A program made the position numbers and the translations under genes. The notes under the pieces are model-generated. The model was not told the DNA's origin. It worked only from the letters and a program-made list of their open reading frames with translations, and searched no databases. A DNA stretch of 64,000 nucleotides from Prochlorococcus sp. AG-355-P07 (GTDB lineage: Bacteria > Cyanobacteriota > Cyanobacteriia > PCC-6307 > Cyanobiaceae), in the NCBI GenBank assembly GCA_003280575.1, contig QCEN01000004.1:39234-103233 (forward strand). Direction: 5' to 3'. Below are positions 42,550 to 52,811 of the stretch, one piece after another. Every line of letters starts with the position of its first letter. Position 1 is the first letter of the stretch.

Positions 42550-43476
42550 CTAAGATATCTTTTTTTTATTTACTAGGGACATACTAGCAATTACAACACT
42601 CCAGCACTGTCCAAAATATAAAATCACTCCTAAAAGCCATACCCATAAAGTGAGTACAAGAAAACCTCCAATAAAACCATAAGCTTGAAATCTTACTCCT
42701 AGCGAGAGAATACTTTTACTTACAGCAAGGTTCAAGGTGGTTAGGCCAATTCCAATAAGAAAAGATCCAGGCAAAAGTGGCCTCAAAGGAACTTTTCTAC
42801 TAGGTAAGAGAGCTTGTAACAAAAGGGCCATTAAAGAAAAGCCAATCAGTGGTATGGCAAATTGTCCAACTTGTAAAAGAGGCAATTTCAGTAATAAATG
42901 AGAGAAAAGATTATTGGATTTTGAAATATTTTCTAAAACATTACTTGGTATCATTCTAAGATTCGCACTTATCTGATCTAATACCATTAAAAAACCTATA
43001 AAAAAAACTATAAAAAAAGCTTCAACTCTATTACGAAGAAACCTCGATGCTTGCTCTCTCCACGCAGCATTTACTCTTTTTGAGGGAAGTTCGTCTTCCC
43101 ATAGTCTATCTGAACCTCGTTGGAGCGATAAATATGCATTACCTGCTGTAAATAGCAAAAACATAGCTCCAAGAATTCCTGCTCCAAAACCTTGATCTAT
43201 CAAATTAAATAATGTTGTTTCTACTAATTCAACTACTGAAGGAGGTAAAATCTGTGCTGCAACAGAAATGATTTGTTGATCTAACCCCTCTTGTTTTCCG
43301 AGAAACCATGATGCTATTGAAAGTGAAATTAGAAGAATAGGAAAAAAAGATTGTAGTGTGTAATAGGCAAATGCAGCACTTAAATCAATACAATCAGATT
43401 TGCTCCATCTCTCACAAGCTCCCCATAAACTTTTTAAGATCCATGTTGAGCTTCTCTGCATATTTATTTTCTTCAA
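42550..43476 (-). CDS. YihY/BrkB family membrane protein
   Basis: 308 residues with about six hydrophobic segments. The early CIDLSAAFAYYTLQSFFPILLISL (A.AYY...S.FP) and the central LFTAGNAYLSLQRGSDRLWE (G....L....N..W) are the family signature. Some family members were once called RNase BN, which is wrong; actual function is unknown, possibly transport or envelope integrity. It lies 75 nt downstream of the IMPase-like gene and is followed by the zinc-ribbon gene. Confidence 0.9.
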   Translation of the reverse strand: MKKINMQRSSTWILKSLWGACERWSKSDCIDLSAAFAYYTLQSFFPILLISLSIASWFLGKQEGLDQQIISVAAQILPPSVVELVETTLFNLIDQGFGAGILGAMFLLFTAGNAYLSLQRGSDRLWEDELPSKRVNAAWREQASRFLRNRVEAFFIVFFIGFLMVLDQISANLRMIPSNVLENISKSNNLFSHLLLKLPLLQVGQFAIPLIGFSLMALLLQALLPSRKVPLRPLLPGSFLIGIGLTTLNLAVSKSILSLGVRFQAYGFIGGFLVLTLWVWLLGVILYFGQCWSVVIASMSLVNKKKIS

Positions 43477-43551
43477 ATATTTTTCTAAATATATTTTTTT
43501 TATTGTATCTAATTAAGAAATTTTTCAAGTAATTATTGATTATTGATTCAA

Positions 43552-44352
43552 TTATTTTTCCAATAATAAATTACCCCATGGTTTTAATATTTCAATTTTT
43601 TCTGTTGATCTACAAGCAATTAATGGAAAATTAACATCGCTCAAATTCTGGCCTGAAACTAAATTCAAAGGATCTGTTTCTAACCACTCTATAGAACAAT
43701 TAAGTTCCTCTAATAATAGCCATGCAGCTGCAATATCCCATATCTTTGGCGTTGATTCTATTGCTCCATAGGTTTGTCCCATCGCTACACTTGTTAGATT
43801 CAAACTCGATACACCCAAAAGTCTGATTTTGCCAGGAAATACTGAGTTTGGCTTTTTTTGCAAGATTTTTATAGATCTACTACACAAAGAAATGCATTCA
43901 CTTTGGTTATTTCTTTGCTTAGGGTCTATTTTTTGGTTATTTAACCAAACACCATTACCTTTAATGGATACAAACTTTTTTTTCAAAGTAGGGATTATTA
44001 AGAAAGAAGATTGTGGTCTCCCATTAATGAATCTAGCTACTGATATAGACCAGTAAGGAATACCTGCAGCAAAATTTGTTGTTCCATCAAGTGGATCCAC
44101 CACCCAATATGCTTTTGTATTAGGAATTAACTTACCTCCTTCTTCGCTAAGGACTCCTTCACCTGGAGCTATTGAAGCTAATCCATCTACTATTGTTTTA
44201 TCACTCCATAAATCACAACTTGTTATTAATGATCCGTCTGCTTTATTTCTTGCGCTTATATTGCCAAAATCTTTTATTTGACGTTCACTAACTAATTGAA
44301 ATAAAGAATCTAATTCACTTAGTTGATTATTAGTTAAATTTGGTAAATTCAT
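43552..44352 (-). CDS. Inositol monophosphatase family protein
   Basis: About 266 residues from ATG 44352 (the track start at 44367 lies inside tolC). It belongs to the Li+-sensitive Mg2+ phosphatases. Motifs: SEEGGKLIPNTKAYWVVDPLDGTTNFAAGIPYW (metal-binding E and DPLDGT) and WDIAAAWLLLEE. Possible substrates are inositol phosphate, fructose bisphosphate, PAP or histidinol phosphate. Its ATG overlaps the tolC stop as ATGA, so translation is coupled. Confidence 0.9.
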   Translation of the reverse strand: MNLPNLTNNQLSELDSLFQLVSERQIKDFGNISARNKADGSLITSCDLWSDKTIVDGLASIAPGEGVLSEEGGKLIPNTKAYWVVDPLDGTTNFAAGIPYWSISVARFINGRPQSSFLIIPTLKKKFVSIKGNGVWLNNQKIDPKQRNNQSECISLCSRSIKILQKKPNSVFPGKIRLLGVSSLNLTSVAMGQTYGAIESTPKIWDIAAAWLLLEELNCSIEWLETDPLNLVSGQNLSDVNFPLIACRSTEKIEILKPWGNLLLEK

Positions 44353-45782
44353 CTTTGAATATTGCAAATAGATTCTCTATCTTTAATTTTATTATTATTG
44401 TTATCCAAACAATTTTTACTTATTTCAAGAAAAGTTAATCTTTCTAATTCATCTAGATTCAAGTTGTAATTGTAAATTGCATTAATATTTTTTGATTTTG
44501 CATTACTTAATTCACTTTGTCTCAATAGTAAATCTCTCAGAGTTGATATTCCAACTTCATACCTAAGTCTTGAGAGTCTTACTGACTCTTTGCTAGATTC
44601 AATTTCCTTAAGAGAAGAAATGATTTGCTCTTTATTTAATTTAAGATTCAAATAAGCTTTACTAATATTTGTAGTTAAAACATTTTTTAGATTTTTATAG
44701 GCATATTCTTCAGCTTTTGCGTCAGCTATTTTTGATTTGTAAGAGTTCTTATTTTTACCGCCATTAAAAATACTCCATGCAAAATTTAGACTGATTGTAT
44801 TTGTATAGTTAGATCCTGTTACTTCATAGTCAATATTATTAGAAAGAGACTCACCCTTGGAAAATATACTAGAGAATGTGTTGCTTATATAAATTTTTGG
44901 TTTATTTTGAGCTAAAAAACTATTTGCTTGGCTCTTTTTGATTGAATTTTGAAGAAGAACGTTTTTTAAGGAAAGATTTTTATCTAAACCTTCATTAATA
45001 TTTTTATTCAATTTATGGTTCCAGAAGCCTATTATATTTTGTTCTTTATTAGTTTCAAAATCCTCCTTTAGGTTAAGAATCTCCTTAAGAGAAATTTTAT
45101 TAATTTTATATTCTATTTTTTTTTCTCTAAAAGATAACTTATCGCGAGATAATTGAGCTTCTGCTTCGAGAACTTCAAATTTCGTACCAATGCCAGCATC
45201 CAACTTTGCTTTAGCATTGTCTAAATTAGTAATTGACAAATTAAGGGCAAAATTTTTGTTCTGAATTTCTTGATAAGACTTTTGGTATTTGTGATACCTC
45301 ATTCTTGCTTCTTGTATTAAATCTTTTTTCTTAATCTCAAAATTATTTTTCGCAATTTTGTAGTTTTCTTTGGCAATTTTAATTTCTGATCCTCTGAGCG
45401 GGTCAATCAAATCCCACCTAATATTAATAGAAGGATTAGCCGAAAATTGCGAAGTTTCTAAAGTCGGAGAATTGCTACTGTAATTTCTACCTGACACATA
45501 TTTTGGTAACCCATTTACTTGCAAATCTAAGGATGGGTATCTTTGACCTATTTTACTTGCAAGATTAAAGCTAGCAGAAGCAACTAAATTTTGTAATGAT
45601 TTTAACTCTTGATTTTTTGAGATAATTTTTTCTATTTCTTCATAATTAACTAAAAGCTTATTTGGATTATCTCCTAAAGTATTATTTAGATTATTTTTAG
45701 TTTCGCTTGATAGTACATTTATAGAGTTTATGCTTAAAGCAATGGGAAAGAATAAGATAGGATTTATTACTCTTCTAAGCAT
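44349..45782 (-). CDS. TolC-family outer membrane efflux protein
   Basis: 477 residues. N-terminal signal peptide (NPILFFPIALSINSINVLSS). Two repeats of the outer-membrane-efflux fold: helical, Asn/Lys/Leu-rich segments such as NLASKIGQRYPSLDLQV and NAKAKLDAGIGTKFEVLEAEAQL in the first half, and SRLRYEVGISTLRDLLLRQSELSNAKS in the second, the classic LRY..G..T...L..AQ..L pattern. It forms the outer channel for type I secretion or RND efflux, with partners elsewhere. In the run between the DUF512 gene (25-nt gap) and IMPase (ATGA overlap). Confidence 0.9.
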   Translation of the reverse strand: MLRRVINPILFFPIALSINSINVLSSETKNNLNNTLGDNPNKLLVNYEEIEKIISKNQELKSLQNLVASASFNLASKIGQRYPSLDLQVNGLPKYVSGRNYSSNSPTLETSQFSANPSINIRWDLIDPLRGSEIKIAKENYKIAKNNFEIKKKDLIQEARMRYHKYQKSYQEIQNKNFALNLSITNLDNAKAKLDAGIGTKFEVLEAEAQLSRDKLSFREKKIEYKINKISLKEILNLKEDFETNKEQNIIGFWNHKLNKNINEGLDKNLSLKNVLLQNSIKKSQANSFLAQNKPKIYISNTFSSIFSKGESLSNNIDYEVTGSNYTNTISLNFAWSIFNGGKNKNSYKSKIADAKAEEYAYKNLKNVLTTNISKAYLNLKLNKEQIISSLKEIESSKESVRLSRLRYEVGISTLRDLLLRQSELSNAKSKNINAIYNYNLNLDELERLTFLEISKNCLDNNNNKIKDRESICNIQR

Positions 45783-45807
45783 GTTTTATAGTGTCGAAGA
45801 TATTCGA

Positions 45808-47187
45808 TTAACCAATCAAAGTATTAATAATATCATTTGAATCATCAAGAACGTGAATTTTGGTATTTAATTGACTTTCAACTTCCTTAATATTTTTATC
45901 ATCTAAAAATAGATCAGTATTAAGTTTTAACATAATAGATGGTATATAGACAGCTTCTCCCAAATCCTTATTTTTCAGCCCATAAATTAGATCTTCTCCA
46001 GTAAGAAGACCTGTCACAACTTGATCTTGACCCCAATAAATACTTGGTAAACCATATAAGTTAATTTTAAAACCATCAATTAAATTTAATTTCTTAACTG
46101 TAGGAATTAGGGCTTCATAAACTAATTTACCTACAATCCAGCTGACTTTTTTTGGATGTTTTATTTTTTTTGGTAGGTTTTTAGATTTCTCGTTTAGTAT
46201 CTTTAGAAAGTTTCTAATTGATCCTACCCCATTAGATTCTTGTGGCATATTTTCGTAGGTTTTATAACTAGGTAAATTTATCCCTGCTATTAAATACCAC
46301 TCGTCTGCTAGCCAACAAAAACGAGTTCCAAGAGTATTTTGTAGAGAGGATTGAATTCTCTCTACCTGTGTTATCGTTTTTCTTGCGTATTCTGGGCTTA
46401 TTGATTTCAATCCATCATTTTCAGGTCTAAATTTTGTAAGTCCTACAGGAACTATTGCAACTGATAGTACAGTTCGAGAATTTTTTTTGTGGAAGTTAGC
46501 AAGTTCAAAAATTGATTTCTCAAGAATATCTCCATCATTTATATCTGGACAAACAACAATTTGAGCATGAATTTGAATAGAGTTTTTTTTAAACCAGGAA
46601 ATTTGATCAAGGATCACTCCTGCTTTTTTATTTTTTAATAATTTTTCTCTTGTAGCTGGATCAGTAGCATGGACTGAAATAAAAAGTGGGGAAAGTTTTT
46701 GCAGCGCAATCCTTTCCCAGTCTTCTTTTTTTAAATTCGTAAGAGTTAGATAAGAACCATAGAGGAAACTTAATCTATAATCATCATCTTTTATATATAG
46801 GCTTTTTCTTTTACCACTTGGCTGTTGATCTATAAAGCAAAATGGACATCTATTATTACATTGCTTGATTGAATCAAATAATGCATCTTTGAAATTAATA
46901 CCTAAATTAACGTCTTGATCTTTTTCAATATTTATATTGTGTATTTCATTATTTTTATCTAAAACCGATATATCTAAAATTTCTTCACTTATGAGAATCT
47001 GATAATCAATTAAATCTCTTGGCTTTTTCCCATTAATGCTAATAATTGAATCTCCTGATTCAAATCCTATTGCTTGAGCGATGGAATTAGCTTCAATACT
47101 TTCAATTTCCGCTGGTTTGATTTTATAAGTAATTTTAGGAACCAAACTATCCTCGGGATCTTCTTTGTAATTAATTTCTTGCCACAC
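45808..47187 (-). CDS. DUF512 radical SAM protein with N-terminal PDZ-like domain (TIGR03279 type)
   Basis: 459 residues from GTG 47187. Residues about 20-90 form a PDZ-like module (IEANSIAQAIGFESGDSIISINGK). The radical SAM cluster motif CNNRCPFCFIDQQP (CxxxCxxC) is at about 112-125. Then GSYLTLTNLKKEDWERI and the C-terminal DUF512 domain with NTRFCWLADEWYLIA-like sequence. The family is near-universal in cyanobacteria; reaction unknown. It heads the minus-strand run with tolC, and a 184-nt gap separates it from the divergent DUF3120 gene. Confidence 0.9.
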   Translation of the reverse strand: MWQEINYKEDPEDSLVPKITYKIKPAEIESIEANSIAQAIGFESGDSIISINGKKPRDLIDYQILISEEILDISVLDKNNEIHNINIEKDQDVNLGINFKDALFDSIKQCNNRCPFCFIDQQPSGKRKSLYIKDDDYRLSFLYGSYLTLTNLKKEDWERIALQKLSPLFISVHATDPATREKLLKNKKAGVILDQISWFKKNSIQIHAQIVVCPDINDGDILEKSIFELANFHKKNSRTVLSVAIVPVGLTKFRPENDGLKSISPEYARKTITQVERIQSSLQNTLGTRFCWLADEWYLIAGINLPSYKTYENMPQESNGVGSIRNFLKILNEKSKNLPKKIKHPKKVSWIVGKLVYEALIPTVKKLNLIDGFKINLYGLPSIYWGQDQVVTGLLTGEDLIYGLKNKDLGEAVYIPSIMLKLNTDLFLDDKNIKEVESQLNTKIHVLDDSNDIINTLIG

Positions 47188-47371
47188 AATTACAGGTCAA
47201 ATACTCCTCTTTATATATTCTAAACTTATATCTGACTCAGAGTGTATTAAATACTTTTAAAATACTAAATATAGTTTTGAAATTAAGGGCCTTTAATTTA
47301 TTAAAATATGACATTCGCAGTTTTCTAAAACACGATTTAAATTAATTTAATAACTCAAAAAACTTTATTCA

Positions 47372-48139
47372 TTGAAAGAATTAATTACAAAAAATTTAGA
47401 AGTGAAAGATAAATTAAACTATGAATTGCACAAAACAGTTGGTTCAAATGAAAATAGTTTTTTATCAAATCCTATATCTTTAAGATTGTGGTCTTCTTTT
47501 TTTGTAATTTTACCTATTTTTGTTCAAGCCCCTTGGGTAAGATTAGAACCAATAAGTGCTCTTTGTTTTACTTTTGTCATTGTCTTGTTGGCAATTGTTT
47601 TGAATCAGAAAGGATCAAATAAGTGGTTTATTGTAAGTTCATTATTACTTGGTATATCAGGTAGTTGGCTTGGTGGATGTTTATTCTGGGGATGGTTAAG
47701 CCCATTTCCTATCCTACACATACCTGTTGAAGCTGTAGTTCTGCCATTAGCTTTAATTGGATTTGGTACTAATTGGAAAATAGGTTCAAGTTTTTATATC
47801 TCTTCTTTATTTGGAACCGCAGTTACCGACATTACAATATTTTTAATCGGAATCATGGATCAATGGAGGCAGGTAATTACAGCAGATTCTGAAAATGCAC
47901 CCATGATTCTTCAAAAAACTTCAGAGAGTCTTATTCAAATAAAATCATTATCTATTATCGTTTTTGTTGCTCTTATACTTTGGTTTATTTCAAAAGAAAT
48001 TTTAGATTCTGGCACAATTAATACTACTAGTGGCAAAGCACTGTTAGTTTCTGGTTACGTAATTCAAACGACATTAATTGTTGATGGTATTTTTATTGTT
48101 TTAGCAATTCTGCAACCAACTTTTAGTGGATTGGTTTAA
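47372..48139 (+). CDS. DUF3120 membrane protein
   Basis: 255 residues, with about six to seven hydrophobic segments from residue 33 on. VRLEPISALCFTFVIVLL, GSWLGGCLFWGWLSPFPILHIPVEAVVLPLALIG and SFYISSLFGTAVTDI are conserved features of the cyanobacterial DUF3120 family, whose function is unknown. The start is not certain: TTG 47372 (MKELITKNL) is the first in the track. Its stop overlaps the nadB start (TAATG), so the two are coupled. Confidence 0.75.
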   Translation: MKELITKNLEVKDKLNYELHKTVGSNENSFLSNPISLRLWSSFFVILPIFVQAPWVRLEPISALCFTFVIVLLAIVLNQKGSNKWFIVSSLLLGISGSWLGGCLFWGWLSPFPILHIPVEAVVLPLALIGFGTNWKIGSSFYISSLFGTAVTDITIFLIGIMDQWRQVITADSENAPMILQKTSESLIQIKSLSIIVFVALILWFISKEILDSGTINTTSGKALLVSGYVIQTTLIVDGIFIVLAILQPTFSGLV

Positions 48140-49806
48140 TGTTAAGGCCTCCATTTTCGCAAGAAGCGATACCAATAAATAATTGGGATGTAATTGTTAT
48201 AGGCGCTGGAGCTGCTGGCCTCATGACTTGTCTTGAATTACCCCCAAATTTAAAAGTGCTTCTTTTAAATAGAAATACTAGTAAGGTATCTTCCAGTAGA
48301 TGGGCTCAAGGCGGAATTGCATCTGTTGTTAGACAAGATGATTCATTTGATCTTCATGCTGAGGATACTTTAAAAGCAGGTGATGGACTTTGTGATTTTC
48401 AAGCTGTAGAAATGTTAGTTAAAGAAGCTCCAGGTTGTGTTGAAAGGTTGCAGAATTTAGGGATGATTTTTGATCAAAGTTCCGATCAACTAGCTACTAC
48501 CTTGGAAGCAGCCCATTCACGAAGAAGAGTCTTACATGTTAAAGATCGTACTGGACGTGCATTAGTTGAAGTTCTAGAAGATCATATAGAGAATCAAAAC
48601 AATATTCTTCACTGCAGGGGTGTAAGAGTAACTGAACTTCTCATTGAAAATGAAGAATGTAAAGGAGTGCAGGTTCTTGATGGAGCAAATTTATATTGGA
48701 TTAAATCTAGAGCTGTTGTTTTGGCTACAGGTGGTGGTGGGCACTTATTTACAAATACAACAAATCCTGCTCAATCCTCTGGTGAAGGGATTGCTCTTGC
48801 ATGGAAAGCAGGAGCTGCTATTGAAGATTTAGAGTTCGTGCAATTTCATCCAACAGCTTTAAAATTTTATGGTGCACCTTGCTTCTTAATATCTGAGGCA
48901 CTTAGAGGGGAAGGAGCGATTTTAGTTGATAAAAATGGTGAAAGTCCAGTTAAAAATCTCAAAAATCGTGATCTAGCTACTAGAGATCAGGTAAGTAGAG
49001 CAATTATGAAAAATATGCATGATAATAATGTAGACCATGTTGGCTTAGATCTTCGGTATATTGACCCAGAAAAAATTGTAGAGCGCTTCCCCACGATCTT
49101 AAGTCGATGTCAGGATTATGGCGTTAACCCTTTAAATGAGGTTATTCCCGTAGCTCCTGCAGCTCATTATTGGATGGGCGGTGTTAAAACTGATCTAAAT
49201 GCATCTTCAACAAGAAAAGGATTATATGCCGTTGGAGAAGTTGCTTCTACAGGTGTGCATGGTGCTAATAGACTGGCAAGTAATTCACTGATGGAGTGTC
49301 TTGTTTTCGCAAGAAAAATGTCTTCAATTGTTTTGAATGACCTCTCTAAATTTGAAAAATTTGATAGATCGTTTCAAGAGTTTGATATTGAAGATCCTAA
49401 AGAAGATCAAATTTCTATAATTGCTGAAAAAATTGATGAACTAAGAAAACTATGTTGGTTAAATTTAGGGGTATCTCGAAATAAGGTAAATATGGGTAAA
49501 TTTTTAAATTATATTCAAAATGATATAGATAAATTAAATAAAAATGATTTACTAAATAGCCTTGAAAAAATAAAATTTGATCAAAAAATAAAACTTAGTG
49601 AACGTAATAGAAGAGCATTAAATCTTTTACTTGATTTAAAGAATAGACAAATAACTACCATATCTTTATTAAAAGCTTGTCTATTTAGAGAAGAAAGTAG
49701 AGGAGGGCATTATAGAGATGATTTCTCTGATAAAGATAAAAATTGGGAATGCCATACTAGACAACAGTTAGATCAAAAAATTCAAAAAAGATTCATTAAA
49801 AATTAA
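48139..49806 (+). CDS. nadB: L-aspartate oxidase
   Basis: 555 residues. A flavoenzyme oxidising aspartate to iminoaspartate for NAD synthesis. FAD loop VIVIGAGAAGLMTCLE, KVSSSRWAQGGIASV, the active region EDLEFVQFHPTAL, LISEALRGEGAILVD, HYWMGGVKTDLNASSTRKGLYAVGEVASTGVHGANRLASNSLMECLVF. The C-terminal helical domain ends REESRGGHYRDDF. ATG 48139 shares a base with the DUF3120 stop. It overlaps the VKOR gene by 11 nt, tail to tail. Confidence 0.97.
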   Translation: MLRPPFSQEAIPINNWDVIVIGAGAAGLMTCLELPPNLKVLLLNRNTSKVSSSRWAQGGIASVVRQDDSFDLHAEDTLKAGDGLCDFQAVEMLVKEAPGCVERLQNLGMIFDQSSDQLATTLEAAHSRRRVLHVKDRTGRALVEVLEDHIENQNNILHCRGVRVTELLIENEECKGVQVLDGANLYWIKSRAVVLATGGGGHLFTNTTNPAQSSGEGIALAWKAGAAIEDLEFVQFHPTALKFYGAPCFLISEALRGEGAILVDKNGESPVKNLKNRDLATRDQVSRAIMKNMHDNNVDHVGLDLRYIDPEKIVERFPTILSRCQDYGVNPLNEVIPVAPAAHYWMGGVKTDLNASSTRKGLYAVGEVASTGVHGANRLASNSLMECLVFARKMSSIVLNDLSKFEKFDRSFQEFDIEDPKEDQISIIAEKIDELRKLCWLNLGVSRNKVNMGKFLNYIQNDIDKLNKNDLLNSLEKIKFDQKIKLSERNRRALNLLLDLKNRQITTISLLKACLFREESRGGHYRDDFSDKDKNWECHTRQQLDQKIQKRFIKN

Positions 49807-50731
49807 GATCTCCCTGATATTTTGTTTTTGTTGCTAATTCATTTAAGTCACGCGTACCACTAATAATTTCTCCATTAATTTCCCAAGAAGGAAAACCACT
49901 GATTCCTTTCGTTTGGCATAGCTCATACTCATTATCTTTACCATCTTTAGCACACTCAACTACTTTTAATTCTTTAACTGCTTCATTACCAAATAATTGT
50001 TTCTGATCGTGGCAATGCGGGCACCAGTATGCACTATACATAATAATATTGTTTTCACTTAAAAATTTTGCAAACTTTACCTTTTGGGGAGAACTTGAAG
50101 TGGTAATTATTGGCGATATATTTTCAGTGGGGTTTGCAACATCAATTGCATTAGAGGGGTCAACGTTTGTTGACCAAATTAACCCCCCCAACAGGACACT
50201 AATGGCTACAATGAAACCTCTAAAAATCATAGGTTCTCTACTTTCGAACTTTGCTCCAATCATAGAAATTATAAAGATAGAAAACGATAAAATTGCTGAA
50301 AGTATACAAAAAAAGCAATATGCTTGAATCTTAAAAAACATTATATTTATCAATAAAAAGCTAAATGTTGATGATCCAGAAGAAATTAGAAATACTAACC
50401 ACCATAAAAACTTATTAAGTTTTTCTTTTGGGGAAATTAAATTAAGCGAGAGTACTATTGTGATAACTAATATTGATAAATATGTTATGAATCCAGCTAA
50501 TGAGAGAGGTATATTAACTTGATTATTTTCAAATAAAGTACCCCAAGGACTATTTAAAACTGTTTCACAACCATTTTGTATCCCTGGGCATGAAAGCGAA
50601 GTAAATAATCCCCAGTTTTTTAAAGTAATCGAACCTGTGTCAACTATCCCTATAGTGCTAAGAATTGCAATTATGATTTTTGGCCATTTCAAATCTTTTT
50701 TATTTCTTCTGTTTAAAGTATTAAGAGCCAT
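49796..50731 (-). CDS. VKOR-thioredoxin fusion (disulfide-forming)
   Basis: 311 residues. Membrane domain with about five helices (20-190) holding the VKOR cysteines in LSCPGIQNGCETVLNSPWG and the CxxC quinone-linked site AYCFFCILSA. A C-terminal periplasmic thioredoxin-like domain has MYSAYWCPHCHDQK (CPHC) and GISGFPSWEING. The fused form is known in cyanobacteria and plastids (LTO1-like), making disulfides in lumenal proteins by passing electrons to quinone. It is convergent with nadB and divergent from rimO. Confidence 0.93.
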   Translation of the reverse strand: MALNTLNRRNKKDLKWPKIIIAILSTIGIVDTGSITLKNWGLFTSLSCPGIQNGCETVLNSPWGTLFENNQVNIPLSLAGFITYLSILVITIVLSLNLISPKEKLNKFLWWLVFLISSGSSTFSFLLINIMFFKIQAYCFFCILSAILSFSIFIISMIGAKFESREPMIFRGFIVAISVLLGGLIWSTNVDPSNAIDVANPTENISPIITTSSSPQKVKFAKFLSENNIIMYSAYWCPHCHDQKQLFGNEAVKELKVVECAKDGKDNEYELCQTKGISGFPSWEINGEIISGTRDLNELATKTKYQGDLNF

Positions 50732-50836
50732 ACAAAAAGAAAGTTTGTTATTTACATTATCTATCCTAATATTATCTTGACATCAGAGTTATATGCGAAA
50801 TGCTGTATAAATCTTTGAATTCTTATTTTTAAAATT

Positions 50837-52201
50837 GTGAAGCAAAATAGTCTCAATGTAAAAGAAAAAAAACTATCTAAGGTTGCATTCACTCATGTTG
50901 GTTGTGAGAAAAATCTTGTTGATACTGAACATATGCAAGGCTTATTAGATAAAGAGGGTTATGAAGTTGACAGCAATATAAATGATGCAAATGTTGTTGT
51001 TGTAAATACTTGCAGTTTTATTGAAACAGCTAGAGAAGAATCTATTAGAAAAATTCTAGAATATACAAATCAAGGAAAGGAAGTAATAGTTGCAGGCTGT
51101 ATGGCTCAGCATTTTAAAGATGAGCTTATAAAAGAAATCCCTGAAATAAAAGGTTTGATTGGAACAGGAGATTATCAAAAGATAGCCAAGGTTTTAGACA
51201 GAGTAGAAAAAGGGGAAATCGTTAATGAAGTTTCAAAAATACCGGAATTTATTGCAGATGAGGAAATACCTCGTTTTGTAGATAAAAATAAATTTGTTGC
51301 TTATCTTCGCGTTGCTGAAGGCTGCAACTATAATTGCGCTTTTTGTATTATTCCTAAGTTGAGAGGTCCTCAAAGAAGTAGAACAATAGAATCTATAGTT
51401 TCAGAAGCCAAAAGTCTTGCAAAACAGGGTATTCAAGAAATCATTTTAATTAGTCAAATAACAACTAATTATGGTCAGGATATTTATGGTAAACCATCAT
51501 TAGCCAAACTTTTGAATGAGCTTTCTAAAGTTCCAATTCCTTGGATAAGGATACATTATGCTTATCCCGCGGGTTTAACTGATGAAGTTATTAGAGCTTT
51601 CAAAGATTCAAAGAATATAGTGCCTTACTTTGATTTACCACTTCAGCATAGCCATCCAGATGTATTGAAGAGTATGAATAGACCTTGGCAGGCTTCTTTG
51701 AATGAATCAATTTTGGAGAAAATTAGAGAAGAAATTCCATCTGCTGTATTAAGAACTAGTCTCATTGTTGGATTCCCGGGAGAAAAAAAAGAACATTTTG
51801 AACATCTTCTCGAATTTTTGGATAGGCACAAATTTGATCATGTGGGAGTGTTTATTTTTTCTCCTGAGGAAGGAACTGCAGCTTTTCATTTGCCAAATAA
51901 AGTTTCACTAGAGGTTGCAGAGGCAAGAAAAGATAATGTTATTTCAGTTCAACAAAATATCTCCAAAGATAAAAATCAGTCATATGTTGGTTCAAAAATG
52001 AAGATTTTGGTAGAAACAATATCAGATAATAACGAATTAATAGGTCGGTCATACAATTTCGCTCCTGAAGTTGACGGAACAGTAATTTTATCTGTTAAGG
52101 GTAAAATTGATTTGAAAAATTATATTGGTAAGTTTGTTGAAGCAAATATTTCTTTTGCGGATGAATATGATTTGTATGGAGAGACTATTAAAATTTTATA
52201 G
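50837..52201 (+). CDS. rimO: Ribosomal protein S12 methylthiotransferase
   Basis: 454 residues, GTG start. It adds a methylthio group to Asp of ribosomal protein S12. The N-terminal UPF0004 domain holds three Cys ([32 protein letters not shown]) for the auxiliary cluster. The radical SAM Cys are in [18 protein letters not shown], followed by [10 protein letters not shown] and [20 protein letters not shown], which separates RimO from MiaB. C-terminal TRAM domain ([21 protein letters not shown]). Convergent with the petL-like ORF after 5 nt. Confidence 0.95.
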   Translation: MKQNSLNVKEKKLSKVAFTHVGCEKNLVDTEHMQGLLDKEGYEVDSNINDANVVVVNTCSFIETAREESIRKILEYTNQGKEVIVAGCMAQHFKDELIKEIPEIKGLIGTGDYQKIAKVLDRVEKGEIVNEVSKIPEFIADEEIPRFVDKNKFVAYLRVAEGCNYNCAFCIIPKLRGPQRSRTIESIVSEAKSLAKQGIQEIILISQITTNYGQDIYGKPSLAKLLNELSKVPIPWIRIHYAYPAGLTDEVIRAFKDSKNIVPYFDLPLQHSHPDVLKSMNRPWQASLNESILEKIREEIPSAVLRTSLIVGFPGEKKEHFEHLLEFLDRHKFDHVGVFIFSPEEGTAAFHLPNKVSLEVAEARKDNVISVQQNISKDKNQSYVGSKMKILVETISDNNELIGRSYNFAPEVDGTVILSVKGKIDLKNYIGKFVEANISFADEYDLYGETIKIL

Positions 52202-52206
52202 TTTTT

Positions 52207-52299
52207 TTAAATTAATTTAACCGCTCTTAAAAGCTTATCTAATGCGAAAGCAGCTCCAAAACCAAAACCAATAAATGCAAAATAGAAAATGATGTTCAT
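52207..52299 (-). CDS. petL: PetL-like cytochrome b6f small subunit
   Basis: 30 residues, missed by the track. MNIIFYFAFIGFGFGAAFAL (one membrane helix), then DKLLRAVKLI. The ending LRAVKLI is like the C-termini of cyanobacterial and plastid PetL (…IKLI), and length matches (31-32 aa). PetL is a one-helix subunit that stabilises the cytochrome b6f dimer. Recognition rests on length, topology and the last six residues, so another small membrane subunit remains possible. It lies in a 162-nt gap between rimO and the DUF4346 gene. Confidence 0.65.
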   Translation of the reverse strand: MNIIFYFAFIGFGFGAAFALDKLLRAVKLI

Positions 52300-52363
52300 T
52301 AATTTTTTTATTCTTATTTAATTTAACATCAGATGAAAAGATTAGATTTTTTCGTTTAATTTC

Positions 52364-52750
52364 TTAATCTTGGATATATGGTAATTTTTTGTGTAAACAT
52401 TCTTCTGCTTTTTGTAGTTCCCGTCCTAAATATAGGGCGTGGTCGAATCTGGTTATTAAGTCATTTCTTTCTTCAGTGATCATTATTCCAAGTTGTTTCG
52501 CACTAATACCTTTAAAAACTTCATTACTAACTCTTTTATTTTGAGAGTCGCATTTAATTGGTTCATTTGTTTCTGGGTCAAGCGCATATCCCTCATCATT
52601 AATATTATTTAGAAAGTGCTCTAAGATTATTTTATTTTCTTCTAAATCTACTTTGATAATAAAATAACCATTTGGATCTAAATCTATATATCGATTGGAT
52701 AAGTTATTATCAATCATTGTTTTTTCATCGAAACTGTTCTTAGAATCCAT
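52364..52750 (-). CDS. DUF4346 family protein
   Basis: 128 residues. DLDPNGYFIIKVDLEENKIILEHFLN, then EVFKGISAKQLGIMITEERNDLITRFDHALYLGRELQKAEECL and PYIQD at the end. The D-H-A-x-Y-L-G-R-E-L-x-K-A-E and final Y.QD follow the DUF4346 domain, found in cyanobacteria and methanogens and sometimes near dihydropteroate-synthase-like proteins. Function unknown. It is downstream of the PTPS operon (61-nt gap), which gives a weak pterin link. Confidence 0.75.
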   Translation of the reverse strand: MDSKNSFDEKTMIDNNLSNRYIDLDPNGYFIIKVDLEENKIILEHFLNNINDEGYALDPETNEPIKCDSQNKRVSNEVFKGISAKQLGIMITEERNDLITRFDHALYLGRELQKAEECLHKKLPYIQD

Positions 52751-52811
52751 TCTTAGAAGTTAATAAAAAACTATATTACTAATATAATCTTTGGTTAAGC
52801 CGAATAATTTT

